From CAZNLH01 sp964573995 (GTDB lineage Bacteria > Gemmatimonadota > CAZMKB01 > CAZNLH01), in assembly GCA_964573995.1 (NCBI GenBank), contig CAZNLH010000008.1:1-64000 (forward strand): a stretch of DNA of 64,000 bases, written 5' to 3'. This document shows, one piece after another, positions 37,478 to 45,600 of the stretch. The position numbers and the translations under genes were made by a program. Numbering within the stretch: the stretch's first letter is position 1; each line of letters begins with the position of its first letter. The notes under the pieces are model-generated. The model saw only the letters and a program-made list of their open reading frames with translations. It made no database searches and was not told the origin of the DNA.

Positions 37478-37505
37478 TTGACAAACTCGAAAAAATCAGT
37501 ATCTT
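37478..37505 (+). promoter_or_regulatory. Promoter for the cold-shock genes
   Basis: TTGACA (37478-37483), 16-bp spacer, TATCTT (37500-37505). It lies about 30 bases before an intrinsic-terminator hairpin and 120 before the first csp ATG. Confidence 0.55.
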
Positions 37506-37542
37506 TATAGCCTTGAAAAAAATGGGGGGTCGATATCTTTTT

Positions 37543-37579
37543 ACCGCAAGGTATAGAGACACGCACCTTGCGGTTTTTT
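37543..37579 (+). terminator. Intrinsic terminator/attenuator in the csp leader
   Basis: ACCGCAAGGT (37543-37552), a 12-base loop, ACCTTGCGGT (37565-37574) and five further T make a textbook intrinsic terminator on the plus strand. No plus-strand gene ends upstream, so it sits between the promoter and the csp start. Confidence 0.75.
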
Positions 37580-37625
37580 ATTGTCCCCAGTCAATAATAC
37601 TACATCGGAAAGGAGGTGATAGTGT

Positions 37626-37826
37626 ATGGCTACAGGACGCGTCAAATGGTTCAGCAACCAAAAGGGTTATGGATTCATTACGGTTGATTCCGGCAGTGAT
37701 GTCTTTGTACATCACAACGCGATCCAGGGCGACGGTTTCAGGACCCTGGAAGAAGGTCAGGCAGTCGAATTCGATATTGAGGATACTCCAAAAGGAGAGC
37801 AGGCCACCAATGTCGTGAAGGTATGA
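37626..37826 (+). CDS. Cold-shock protein (CspA family)
   Basis: A 66-residue OB-fold RNA chaperone. RNP1 'NQKGYGFITV' and RNP2 'DVFVHHNAI' are intact. It is preceded by an almost perfect ribosome site (AAAGGAGGTGAT). The terminator-like leader suggests expression is gated by leader folding, as in other csp genes. Confidence 0.97.
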   Translation: MATGRVKWFSNQKGYGFITVDSGSDVFVHHNAIQGDGFRTLEEGQAVEFDIEDTPKGEQATNVVKV

Positions 37827-37894
37827 CCTGATTATGGGGCGGACCGCCAGTCAAGGCCGGCCCGCTCTTTCCTCAACAAAAGGAAGGCAATATC

Positions 37895-38098
37895 ATGCAA
37901 ACAGGAAAGATCAAGAAACTGATTCGCGACAGAGGGTTCGGCTTTATCAATGCCACCGACGGCAGAGAGATATTCTTCCATCGTAACAGCCTGGTCGAGG
38001 CCAACTTCGACCTCTTGAACGAAGACCAGGACGTCGAGTTTGACGTGGAGAAGACACCGAAGGGCCCAAGCGCCATAAACGTCCGAGTCGTTAATTAG
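37895..38098 (+). CDS. Cold-shock-like protein, divergent paralogue
   Basis: 67 residues with RNP1 as 'RDRGFGFINA' and RNP2 as 'EIFFHRNSL'. It lies 68 bases after the first csp, with AAAGGAAGG before the ATG. The core is shared but surface residues differ considerably, so the pair is an old duplication. Likely co-transcribed. Confidence 0.93.
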   Translation: MQTGKIKKLIRDRGFGFINATDGREIFFHRNSLVEANFDLLNEDQDVEFDVEKTPKGPSAINVRVVN

Positions 38099-38169
38099 TC
38101 TTGCAGGGGCCACTGCCATGTCCCGGTATTAGGATACTTTTTCCTTACCCACCCGCAATCCGAGATGAA

Positions 38170-38203
38170 GAGGCGGGATTCACAAGTCGTGTAATCCCGC
38201 CTC
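38170..38203. terminator. Terminator hairpin between csp pair and rpe
   Basis: GAGGCGGGATT (38170-38180), 12-base loop, AATCCCGCCTC (38193-38203): a perfect 11-bp stem between convergent genes, with a short TTTT after it on the plus strand. Probably serves the csp transcript. Confidence 0.7.
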
Positions 38204-38315
38204 ACCCCATTTTGTCCCCAATATCGAACTATCCGTGCCGGCGGCGCCAAGGGGATCGAAGAACGAACCTGGCATTACCACGGACTCGTTGGCACTCCGC
38301 TGGCTATCCGTCCCT

Positions 38316-38999
38316 TCAATCCGGTCTTACCTCTTTCTCATACTCCGCCAATTTCTCAATGAATTCCCTTACCCTTCCCTCTATATCTTCCGCGCCATAG
38401 ACGCCGGAGCCTGAGACCACGCTGTCAACACCGGCGGCTACTACATCCTTCAGGTTTTTCAGTTTGATCCCGCCGTCCATCTGCAGCAGGATCTCCCTCC
38501 CGGAGGCATCGATCATTCTCCTGGCCTCCCGCGCCTTACCGAGGCAGGACTCGATGAAACACTGTCCCGCGAAGCCGGGGTCGACGCTCATAATAAGGAT
38601 CATGTCGATGGCGTCGAGCAGGTCGCCCAAGACGGATACGGGTGTCCCCGGATTTATGGCCACACCTGCAATCGCACCGCCCACCCTGATCTCTGCAAGT
38701 CTCCTATGGAGATGGGGGCACGTCTCCTGGTGCACGGTTATATACTTCACACCAAGGTCCAACAACTGGCGGATATACTCTTCCGGGCGCTCTACCATGA
38801 GATGGGCGTCGAGGTCCATCCCGCACTTCAAACCTGCAATAGCCTTCACGATCATCGTGCCGAAAGTCAGGTTGGGGACGAAGTGCCCGTCCATCATATC
38901 GAGGTGAAGCATTGTCGCCCCACCCCTCTCCACGACCTTCACGGCCTCCCTGAGGTTCGTAAGATCACCCGCGAGCACCGACGGCGATAGTTGAATCAT
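38316..38999 (-). CDS. rpe: Ribulose-phosphate 3-epimerase
   Basis: A 227-residue TIM-barrel enzyme converting ribulose 5-phosphate to xylulose 5-phosphate. Landmarks: 'LSPSVLAGDL', 'MLHLDMMDGHFVPNLTFG' (metal-binding His and Asp), 'LDAHLMVERP', 'ILIMSVDPGFAGQCFIE' and 'LLQMDGGIKLKNL'. The ATG with GGAGGT six bases upstream is preferred to a start 11 codons earlier. Confidence 0.96.
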   Translation of the reverse strand: MIQLSPSVLAGDLTNLREAVKVVERGGATMLHLDMMDGHFVPNLTFGTMIVKAIAGLKCGMDLDAHLMVERPEEYIRQLLDLGVKYITVHQETCPHLHRRLAEIRVGGAIAGVAINPGTPVSVLGDLLDAIDMILIMSVDPGFAGQCFIESCLGKAREARRMIDASGREILLQMDGGIKLKNLKDVVAAGVDSVVSGSGVYGAEDIEGRVREFIEKLAEYEKEVRPD

Positions 39000-39060
39000 T
39001 ACAGTACCTCCGCTCTGAAAGGCCAACACCAAAGGGGCAAAGCCAGACCTCCCCTCCCGG

Positions 39061-39777
39061 CTATGGCCTCACCGAAACCGTCAAGTCTACTTCCTGTCCC
39101 TTTACCACGCGGCTGCCGGACTGGGGCTTCTGCGACAGGACAATCCCCGGTCTCACGTCGGCACTGCTGACGGAATCGACTTGCGCGATACGCAGTTCCA
39201 TCGCTTCTATGATCCTCAGTGCCTCGGCCAGGGTCCTCCCCTCGAGGATCGGCATATCCATCGTGGCCCTCCCAAGGCTTACGAACAGACTTATCTCGGC
39301 CCCTCTCGGCACCCTTGCCTTGGCCGGCGGATCCGTGCGGATTACACAACCTTTCCTGACAATCTCTGACACCTCGTCTTCTTCCCCGGCTGCGACAAGG
39401 CCGGCCCTTTCCAGGAGTATCCTCGCCTGTGAGGCCTTCAGGCCGACGACGTCGGGGACCATGATGGACTCCTGTCCCAGGCTCACAAGGGCCTCTATCC
39501 TCCTCTGTCGCTTGACGGTCAGGCCTTCCTCTGGAGATTGAGAGATTATAAACCCCGCCGGAATCACATCGCTGAAGGTCTTTCCCAGCAACCCGAACTT
39601 GAGGCCCTTACTCTCGAGCACCTCCCTCGCCTGGCCGACCTCCATGCCCACTATGGATGGAACTTCAACGACGTCCTTGCGATCTATCCAGATCGGCATT
39701 ATGAGATAGTTGACCAGGGCCAGTCCCCCGAGAAAGGAGAGGAAGACGAGGAAGATCGAAAAGAAGAACCTTTTCAT
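39061..39777 (-). CDS. Free-standing PASTA-domain protein
   Basis: A 238-residue protein with an N-terminal membrane anchor (residues 4-29) and three extracytoplasmic PASTA repeats: 'VPSIVGMEVGQAREVLESKG', 'VPDVVGLKASQARILLERAG' and 'MPILEGRTLAEALRIIEAME'. PASTA domains bind muropeptides or beta-lactams and usually belong to Ser/Thr kinases or PBPs; no kinase or transpeptidase is attached or adjacent here. It sits between rpe and kbl, 61 bases upstream of the rpe start. A peptidoglycan sensor or scaffold is the likely role. Confidence 0.92.
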   Translation of the reverse strand: MKRFFFSIFLVFLSFLGGLALVNYLIMPIWIDRKDVVEVPSIVGMEVGQAREVLESKGLKFGLLGKTFSDVIPAGFIISQSPEEGLTVKRQRRIEALVSLGQESIMVPDVVGLKASQARILLERAGLVAAGEEDEVSEIVRKGCVIRTDPPAKARVPRGAEISLFVSLGRATMDMPILEGRTLAEALRIIEAMELRIAQVDSVSSADVRPGIVLSQKPQSGSRVVKGQEVDLTVSVRP

Positions 39778-39778
39778 A

Positions 39779-40981
39779 TCAGGGGATGACTCTGTGTTGC
39801 CTGCCTACCTTGATGAACGCCTCGATCGCCCGATCACAATGATCCCTCGTGTGCGCAGCTGAGAGTTGTACACGAATCCGTGCCTGTCCTTTCGGTACCA
39901 CCGGATAGAAGAACCCGATGACGTATATTCCCTCCTCGAGCAGATCTCCGGCGATCTCCTTCGCCAGCCTGGCGTCATCATCGAACTTACCGAACAGTAT
40001 CGGCACTATCGGATGAATCCCCGTCCGAATATCGAACCCCGCCTTGGTCATCTCCTCCCGGAAATACCGAGTATTTTCCATCAACCGGTCCCGCAACTCG
40101 GTCGTCTCGGAGATGATATCAAAAATTGCGATTGATGCCCCCACGATAGGCGGAGCCAGCGTGTTGGAAAAGAGGTAGGGGCGACTCCGCTGTCGGAACA
40201 AGCCGATTATCTCCCTCCTCCCGGAGGCGTAACCGCCGGACGCCCCGCCCAGGGCCTTGCCGAGTGTCCCCGTGATGATGTCCACCCGGCCGATCACGCC
40301 TCGATATTCGATGGAACCACGCCCCGTCTCCCCGAGGAATCCGGCCGCGTGTGCATCGTCGACCATGACCATGGCATCGTACCGGTCGGCGAGGTCGCAT
40401 ATCTCATCGAGGCGGGCGATATCACCATCCATCGAGAATACCCCGTCCGTTGAGATCAATCGATACCGGCCGGATGATGCCTCTTTCAGCCTGCTCTCCA
40501 GATCGGCCATGTCGGAATGCTTGTAGATCAAACGGCGGGCCTTGCACAGACGTATGCCATCTATAATAGAGGCATGGTTCAATTCGTCGGTGATGATGAC
40601 ATCATCCTCTTTCAGGAGAGGTTCGAAGATTCCACCGTTGGCATCGAAACAAGCAGCATAGAGAATGGTGTCGTCCGTACCGAGAAATTCGGATATCTTC
40701 GCCTCAAGCCGCTTGTGAATGTCCTGGGTCCCACAGATAAAACGGACTGAACTCATCCCGTAGCCCCACTCATCGAGGGCCTTGTGCGCCGCCTCCAGGA
40801 CGCGCGGATGACTCGACAGGCCCAGGTAATTGTTGGCGCAGAAGTTGATGACCTCCCTGCCACCCTCCACCGTGATATCAGCGCCCTGGGGAGAGGTAAT
40901 CACCCTCTCTTCTTTGAAAAGACCATCTTCCCTGATCTCGTTAAGGACATTATTGAGGTCCTCCTTAACCTTTCCATACAT
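39779..40981 (-). CDS. kbl: Glycine C-acetyltransferase (2-amino-3-ketobutyrate CoA ligase)
   Basis: A 400-residue alpha-oxoamine synthase. The PLP lysine is K242 in 'TGTLGKALGGASGGY'; 'MVDDAHAAGFLGETGRG' holds the Asp and His that contact the cofactor. 'NYLGLSSHPRVLEAA' and 'RFICGTQDIHKRLE' fit Kbl better than BioF or SpoT-like relatives. It cleaves 2-amino-3-oxobutyrate with CoA to glycine and acetyl-CoA. No threonine dehydrogenase (tdh) is next to it. AAGGAGG precedes the ATG and a consensus promoter lies 66 bases upstream. Confidence 0.93.
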   Translation of the reverse strand: MYGKVKEDLNNVLNEIREDGLFKEERVITSPQGADITVEGGREVINFCANNYLGLSSHPRVLEAAHKALDEWGYGMSSVRFICGTQDIHKRLEAKISEFLGTDDTILYAACFDANGGIFEPLLKEDDVIITDELNHASIIDGIRLCKARRLIYKHSDMADLESRLKEASSGRYRLISTDGVFSMDGDIARLDEICDLADRYDAMVMVDDAHAAGFLGETGRGSIEYRGVIGRVDIITGTLGKALGGASGGYASGRREIIGLFRQRSRPYLFSNTLAPPIVGASIAIFDIISETTELRDRLMENTRYFREEMTKAGFDIRTGIHPIVPILFGKFDDDARLAKEIAGDLLEEGIYVIGFFYPVVPKGQARIRVQLSAAHTRDHCDRAIEAFIKVGRQHRVIP

Positions 40982-41046
40982 TCCTGCCTCCTTGGTGGAC
41001 CGGTTTGCATAGCCCGAAGTTCCATGGTTACAACACCCCAGAGGCC

Positions 41047-41075
41047 ATTATAATTGAATCCCGGGACCCTGTCAA
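41047..41075 (-). promoter_or_regulatory. Consensus promoter of kbl
   Basis: Minus-strand TTGACA (41070-41075), 17-bp spacer, TATAAT (41047-41052), all bases consensus. Confidence 0.85.
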
Positions 41076-41286
41076 TGGCAACGGGATGAAACCCACGGTG
41101 GGGCCATGCTCCTGTACTTGTGCCAGCCGATTCCCGACGCGTTCGTCTCCGACTCACTTGCGGGAATGAAGGTGAGGGGGGTCTTCGAGCGGAAGCAGGG
41201 GTTAGTCATGAATGAATGGTACAATTGTTGCTATTCTGGTAAGCGTTATGGCAGGGAAAGAGACAGACAAGGCGGAAGAGCGACCG

Positions 41287-41673
41287 ATGCGCGTCCTCTG
41301 CGTGGAGGATGACCCGGATATCCAGGCTATCACCCGGTTCTCCCTCGAGGTGGTAGGCGGTTTTCAGGTCTCCATATGCGCCTCGGGCGAGGAGGCCCTG
41401 GACAAGGTGAGATCATTCTCCCCCGAACTTATTCTGCTCGACGTGAAATTGCCTGGAATGGACGGCCCGAGTACCCTTGAAGCACTCCAGGAAATGCCGG
41501 AAACCGCCTCGATTCCCGTCGTGTTTATTACAGCCAGCGCTCAGGGACAAGAGATAGAGAGTTACAGAAAAACAGGGGCGATCGACGTAATCTCAAAGCC
41601 GTTCGATCCAATGAGCCTGCCAGGTACCTTGATAGAGATTCTAAATGGGATTCGCAATGAGAAACAGGAATGA
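41287..41673 (+). CDS. Single-domain response regulator
   Basis: A 128-residue CheY-like receiver with no output domain. Acidic pocket E7-D8-D9, phospho-acceptor D52 ('LILLDVKLPGMDGP'), T82 and K104 ('SKPFDP') are all present, so it should be phosphorylated. Upstream ATG codons at 41212 and 41248 could extend it by up to 25 residues. The one chosen starts at the usual first strand. It converges on an HPt protein gene; a histidine kinase is not in the window. Confidence 0.9.
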   Translation: MRVLCVEDDPDIQAITRFSLEVVGGFQVSICASGEEALDKVRSFSPELILLDVKLPGMDGPSTLEALQEMPETASIPVVFITASAQGQEIESYRKTGAIDVISKPFDPMSLPGTLIEILNGIRNEKQE

Positions 41674-41702
41674 TACGCCACACTGTCTGCCGCTCGCAAC
41701 TC

Positions 41703-42152
41703 TCATGGCCTCAATTTCCCGGCGGCTGAAAGGAAATCTTCAATATATCGCGGCTCCTCTTCCGGAGACATTCCCCCTTGCCCGGAGGCCCTTACAAGGC
41801 GGGAGAGAAGTGCGGCACCCTTTTCAAGCACCTCACAAGCCACCGGGTCCGGACCATCACTCTCTGCGGCTACCGATTCGAGGATGGATTCCATTCTCCC
41901 GGCAACACGGCTGACACTCGAAAATCCGACTGATCCCCCGGAACCCTTGAGACGATGACAGATCCTGAGCATCTCTTCGAACTCGTGGGCCGTTGCGCTA
42001 CCATCCCTTAACCGCGGCAGGAGTTCACTGAATCGATCAAGGCTGTGCCTGGCCCTGCCGCAAAATAGACTGCGGAGCCTGCCCATGGCCCTGTCAAGAG
42101 CGGAGATTCCAGTATGCCTGCGCATATTGTTATTGCCGGACCCTTCATCCAT
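41703..42152 (-). CDS. Histidine phosphotransfer (HPt) protein
   Basis: A 149-residue helical protein with the HPt signature 'CHRLKGSGGSVGFSSVSRVA'; H66 is the phosphorylated residue. About 30 basic residues precede the helical bundle and a Glu-rich tail follows. It converges on the receiver gene with 29 bases between their stops, suggesting the two act in one phosphorelay with a distant hybrid kinase. Confidence 0.82.
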   Translation of the reverse strand: MDEGSGNNNMRRHTGISALDRAMGRLRSLFCGRARHSLDRFSELLPRLRDGSATAHEFEEMLRICHRLKGSGGSVGFSSVSRVAGRMESILESVAAESDGPDPVACEVLEKGAALLSRLVRASGQGGMSPEEEPRYIEDFLSAAGKLRP

Positions 42153-42274
42153 GTCGGTATCGCACCCTCAACCTTAGAAGTGGCTAATATATCCTGCTCA
42201 CAACGTACCTGCCCAAATAATAAAAAGCATATTTCATGCCATGGATCAAGCAAGGGTGGGAAGGGGAAGAGGGC

Positions 42275-43546
42275 TCATTCAGGTTTTGGCGAGCCTTCGG
42301 GAAGGTGGGCTCCCTCTTGAAAAATAAAGGTAACCAGGTCCTGCATCTCATCGCCGTAGAACTTTGGCCACTGGAACTTCTGACGTTGGTACATCTGTCT
42401 CATGGTTGGGGCATGGTTCCACATCGCCGTGGCGAAGCCTATATAATAACTCTTGACCTCTGCGACCCCCTCGGGCTTCAGGCGACCGGCGACGTCCATC
42501 GGATTATGGCATCTCACGCATCCCTTTTGGGTAAACATCTTGCGTCCCTTGTCCGCGTTACCGACCTGCCGGTAGAAGGGGTAATAATAGAGGTAGGCGA
42601 TGAGATCGACCATCTCATTGTCCTCGAGGAGCGGGAACCGGATCCCTACTGATCTCATCTTTGCCCGCATCTTGTACGAGTGGTCCCACAGTACACCGGA
42701 AATCTCCGAGAGGGTGCGCTTGAAAGCCACTCGCTCCAGCGATGGGACACCACGAATCGAGATCTTCTTCTTCGAAGATTTCCCCGACATGGAATGACAT
42801 CGGTCGCACTTCTTCTCGTGAAACAACTCCTCCCCCCTGAAGGGGTTCGGGGGCTGCCTGAATTCCGTAGGTTCACCACCCCTGTCGCCGTAACGGCGGA
42901 TGAAGGCCTGGATGTCAGCCATTTCACGCCCTTCGAACCATGGCATCTCGATCCCCTGTTCCCTCTGCATGGCGGTCATGACATCTCCCTTGTTCCACAT
43001 GGCCTGGGCCAGGGGCATCGGTGTGATGTAACGAGCGAACCTGTCGATCGGCTTGACCAGTCCCTCTCCAAAAGGCCCCACGGAGTGGCAGTGATCACAT
43101 GCCTTGCGATGGAAGACTACCCTCCCCTCCTCGGGGTCACCAGGATTGTCGAAGATATTGAGGTAATAGAGGTAGGAGATTACGTTCTCCATCTCCTTGC
43201 GGTTGAACCGTGGCCATTGGACACCTTCGCCCCTCGCGTAGTCGATCATCTTCGGGGTATGATTCCAGAAGTCCCCAAGTATCTCCGGGAGGTTCTTGCC
43301 GGAGATTACCTGGGCGAAATCGGGTCCCAGTTCGCCTCCCGCCCCCCAGATAGAGTGGCAGGTCAGGCATCCCTTGGAGGAGAGGAGCGTCTTCCCCTGC
43401 ATGGGATCGCCTATCTCCACTGCGTTTGATGTGGGGGGGACACAGGCAGACAAGAGGAAGAAGAAGGTTAGGGTCATGAGCGACCGGACCACCACCCCGT
43501 CTCTCAGAAGGCCAACGGCCGATCCCGCGTTATGATCTCGTTTCAT
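42275..43546 (-). CDS. Lipoprotein with four tandem monoheme cytochrome c domains
   Basis: A 423-residue periplasmic cytochrome. A lipobox (FLLSAC, Cys35) gives the lipid anchor. CXXCH sites at residues 60-64, 150-154, 247-251 and 343-347 are spaced about 95 apart. Each is followed by a copy of 'W(N/D/K)H..(K/T)M' offering a Met ligand and then 'W/F-P-x-F/L-x-x-x-EM' and a helix like 'VISYLYYLN'. So the protein is a fourfold internal duplication, not a multiheme fold with packed hemes. It ends the respiratory cluster, overlaps the NrfD-type gene by four bases and could carry electrons to a terminal acceptor. Confidence 0.93.
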   Translation of the reverse strand: MKRDHNAGSAVGLLRDGVVVRSLMTLTFFFLLSACVPPTSNAVEIGDPMQGKTLLSSKGCLTCHSIWGAGGELGPDFAQVISGKNLPEILGDFWNHTPKMIDYARGEGVQWPRFNRKEMENVISYLYYLNIFDNPGDPEEGRVVFHRKACDHCHSVGPFGEGLVKPIDRFARYITPMPLAQAMWNKGDVMTAMQREQGIEMPWFEGREMADIQAFIRRYGDRGGEPTEFRQPPNPFRGEELFHEKKCDRCHSMSGKSSKKKISIRGVPSLERVAFKRTLSEISGVLWDHSYKMRAKMRSVGIRFPLLEDNEMVDLIAYLYYYPFYRQVGNADKGRKMFTQKGCVRCHNPMDVAGRLKPEGVAEVKSYYIGFATAMWNHAPTMRQMYQRQKFQWPKFYGDEMQDLVTFIFQEGAHLPEGSPKPE

Positions 43547-44904
43547 GTCGCCACCTTCTCGACTCTATCCTCTGGCAGATAACCAGCCACCCGTTCGCTC
43601 ACCTCGCTGACCGACAACTCTTTCCCCTCCTTGATCTCCCATATCGATATGATCGGAAAGATCTTCGTGGCGATCATATAGGCCATGACGAAGCCGGCGA
43701 AGGTCCCCACCAGTATCATGATCTCGACAATGGAAGGAAAGTACGATCCATGATGATAGAGGCTCAGCCTCGGGTTCACCGATGTGGGCACCACTATATT
43801 GAACCGCTCGAGCCACATCCCGAGGACCACGAAACACGATGCCACGAGCGTTCCGGTGGTCGTCCTCGTCTTCTTCCTGGACATCAGGGTAAAGGGGATC
43901 ACGAAACAGGAGACGACCATCAACCAGAAATAGGGGGCATAGGTACCGGATATCTTGTCCCAGAAGGCCCTCATCTCCGCCACTTCCTGGCCGTAAAACA
44001 CAGTGATGTACTCGGCAAAGGTGAAGTATAGCCACAGGAGACTCATTATCAGGAGGAGGATTCCCATGTTGTTGAAGTGGATATCCTTGAAATAGTTGTC
44101 CAACTTATAGACCTTGCGCAGGATCACCATAGCAATCAGGAGGGCGGCTATGCCAGAATAAATGGCCCCTACGACGAAATAGGGGCCGAAGATCGTGCTG
44201 TGCCACCCCGGGCGAAGGGTAAGGGCGAAGATCCAGCCGATTACCGTATGGACCGAAATGGCTATGGGGATGACAACAACGGCCAGGGTCATGATGATCC
44301 GTTGGAGAACCCTCTCCTGCCCCGGCGTACCACTGTAACCCAGGGCAAGGATACGATAGAACCACCGCGCCTTTATGCCGAGGTCACGGATTCGCGCCAG
44401 GTCAGGTATCATAGGGACGTAAAGGTAGATGGAACTGGCGCAAAAATAGAGGCCGATACTCATGACATCCCACAGGAGTGGGGAGCGTAAGTGGGCATAA
44501 TAAAAGACATTGAGGAGCCTGTCGGGTCTCCCCAGGTCAATGATCGGCTGAATCGCACCGAAGCCGATGACCAGGACGGTGATAAACTCGGCGGATCGTG
44601 TTATCGACCGTCGCCATTCCGCCTTGCTGATGCGCAAGATGGCCGAGATCAGTGTCCCGGCGTGACTGATACCGATGAAGAAGACGAAATCAATTATATA
44701 GATCCCCCAGTAACTCGGCTCATTGAGCCCCGTGACCCCCAGCCCGTTTCTGAACTGCTTGAAATAGGCAGTAACTCCACCGATGAAGAGTATGAGCATC
44801 AGCCCGAAAAAGAGGTAGAATGTCCTCGTAGTCCGGACCAGCGGTCTCAGCAGGACCTTTTCATCCTCGGTGCAATTCGCTAACTTTTCCTCGTAGGACA
44901 TCAC
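43543..44904 (-). CDS. NrfD/PsrC-type quinone-interacting membrane subunit (second module)
   Basis: A 453-residue membrane protein with about ten spans, paralogous to ActC in the same cluster: both have 'GI(S/A)H(A/S)GTLISAIL' in the third span, a 'DLGR' loop, 'RSPL(L/C)WDV', 'SVHT/S(V/I)' and 'GWHSTIF.PYFV'. NrfD-family subunits exchange quinol electrons with a periplasmic ferredoxin subunit. By order (cytochrome, MopB, ferredoxin, NrfD) it corresponds to QrcD. It overlaps the preceding ferredoxin gene by four bases. A cytoplasmic tail follows the last span. Confidence 0.92.
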   Translation of the reverse strand: MMSYEEKLANCTEDEKVLLRPLVRTTRTFYLFFGLMLILFIGGVTAYFKQFRNGLGVTGLNEPSYWGIYIIDFVFFIGISHAGTLISAILRISKAEWRRSITRSAEFITVLVIGFGAIQPIIDLGRPDRLLNVFYYAHLRSPLLWDVMSIGLYFCASSIYLYVPMIPDLARIRDLGIKARWFYRILALGYSGTPGQERVLQRIIMTLAVVVIPIAISVHTVIGWIFALTLRPGWHSTIFGPYFVVGAIYSGIAALLIAMVILRKVYKLDNYFKDIHFNNMGILLLIMSLLWLYFTFAEYITVFYGQEVAEMRAFWDKISGTYAPYFWLMVVSCFVIPFTLMSRKKTRTTTGTLVASCFVVLGMWLERFNIVVPTSVNPRLSLYHHGSYFPSIVEIMILVGTFAGFVMAYMIATKIFPIISIWEIKEGKELSVSEVSERVAGYLPEDRVEKVAT

Positions 44905-45593
44905 TCTATCTCCGACAGGTAGACCACCTTGGGCTCCGTCCCGAGGTCTTCCATCAGGCGGACAGCCCTCGGATCATGGACCATGTCGTGAACCTTGTGA
45001 TTCGGGTTATCCAGGTCACCAAAAGTGATCGCCCTGGTGGGACAATTCTGCGCGCATGCCGGCTGATAATCTTGTTCACGCAGGGATCGACCTTCCGCAC
45101 GCGCGACCTCCCTGGCCTTCTGAAGGCGATGGTGGCAGAAGGTGCACTTCTCGATAACCCCCCTTGGACGGATGGATACATCCGGATTGAGGTGGCGCCG
45201 GAACTCCTCCGGCCACCGTGGCGCATACCAGTTGAAGTACTTCACACTGTACGGGCAGGCGTTGGCACAGTAACGGCACCCGATACAGCGGGCATATATT
45301 TGACCGATGATCCCCGTCTCCTCACTCTTGTAAGTCGCGCTAACGGGGCATACCTTTATGCACGGCGGGTTGTCGCATTGCATACACGGCCTGGGAACGA
45401 ACCTGGCCCTGACTTCAGGATAGGAACCCTCCTGCTCGACCAGGACCTTCATCCATGCGATACTCCTCCCCATACGCACCTGGTCCGGCCTGCTGATCGG
45501 TATATTGTTCTCCATCTTGCAGGCCACCTCGCACGCCTGGCACCCGGTGCACTTCGCCAGGTCTATGACCATTCCGTATCGCGCCAATGACAC
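44901..45593 (-). CDS. Four-cluster ferredoxin subunit (second module)
   Basis: A 230-residue periplasm-facing iron-sulfur protein of the PsrB/NrfC/DmsB type. Cysteine groups: 'CTGCQACEVACK', 'CMQCDNPPCIKVCP', 'CIGCRYCANACP' and 'CTFCHHR' with 'CAQNCP', enough for four [4Fe-4S] clusters. The third group is complete here, unlike ActB. It corresponds to QrcC and should wire the MopB subunit to the NrfD subunit. No signal peptide; export would be with its Tat-bearing partner. It begins at GTG, or at TTG two codons later. Confidence 0.92.
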   Translation of the reverse strand: MSLARYGMVIDLAKCTGCQACEVACKMENNIPISRPDQVRMGRSIAWMKVLVEQEGSYPEVRARFVPRPCMQCDNPPCIKVCPVSATYKSEETGIIGQIYARCIGCRYCANACPYSVKYFNWYAPRWPEEFRRHLNPDVSIRPRGVIEKCTFCHHRLQKAREVARAEGRSLREQDYQPACAQNCPTRAITFGDLDNPNHKVHDMVHDPRAVRLMEDLGTEPKVVYLSEIE

Positions 45594-45600
45594 TCCCTCT

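Noticed and set aside
37836..37870. GC-rich inverted sequence between the two csp genes as a terminator
   Set aside because: The arms match imperfectly and no T tract follows; the second csp is probably co-transcribed.
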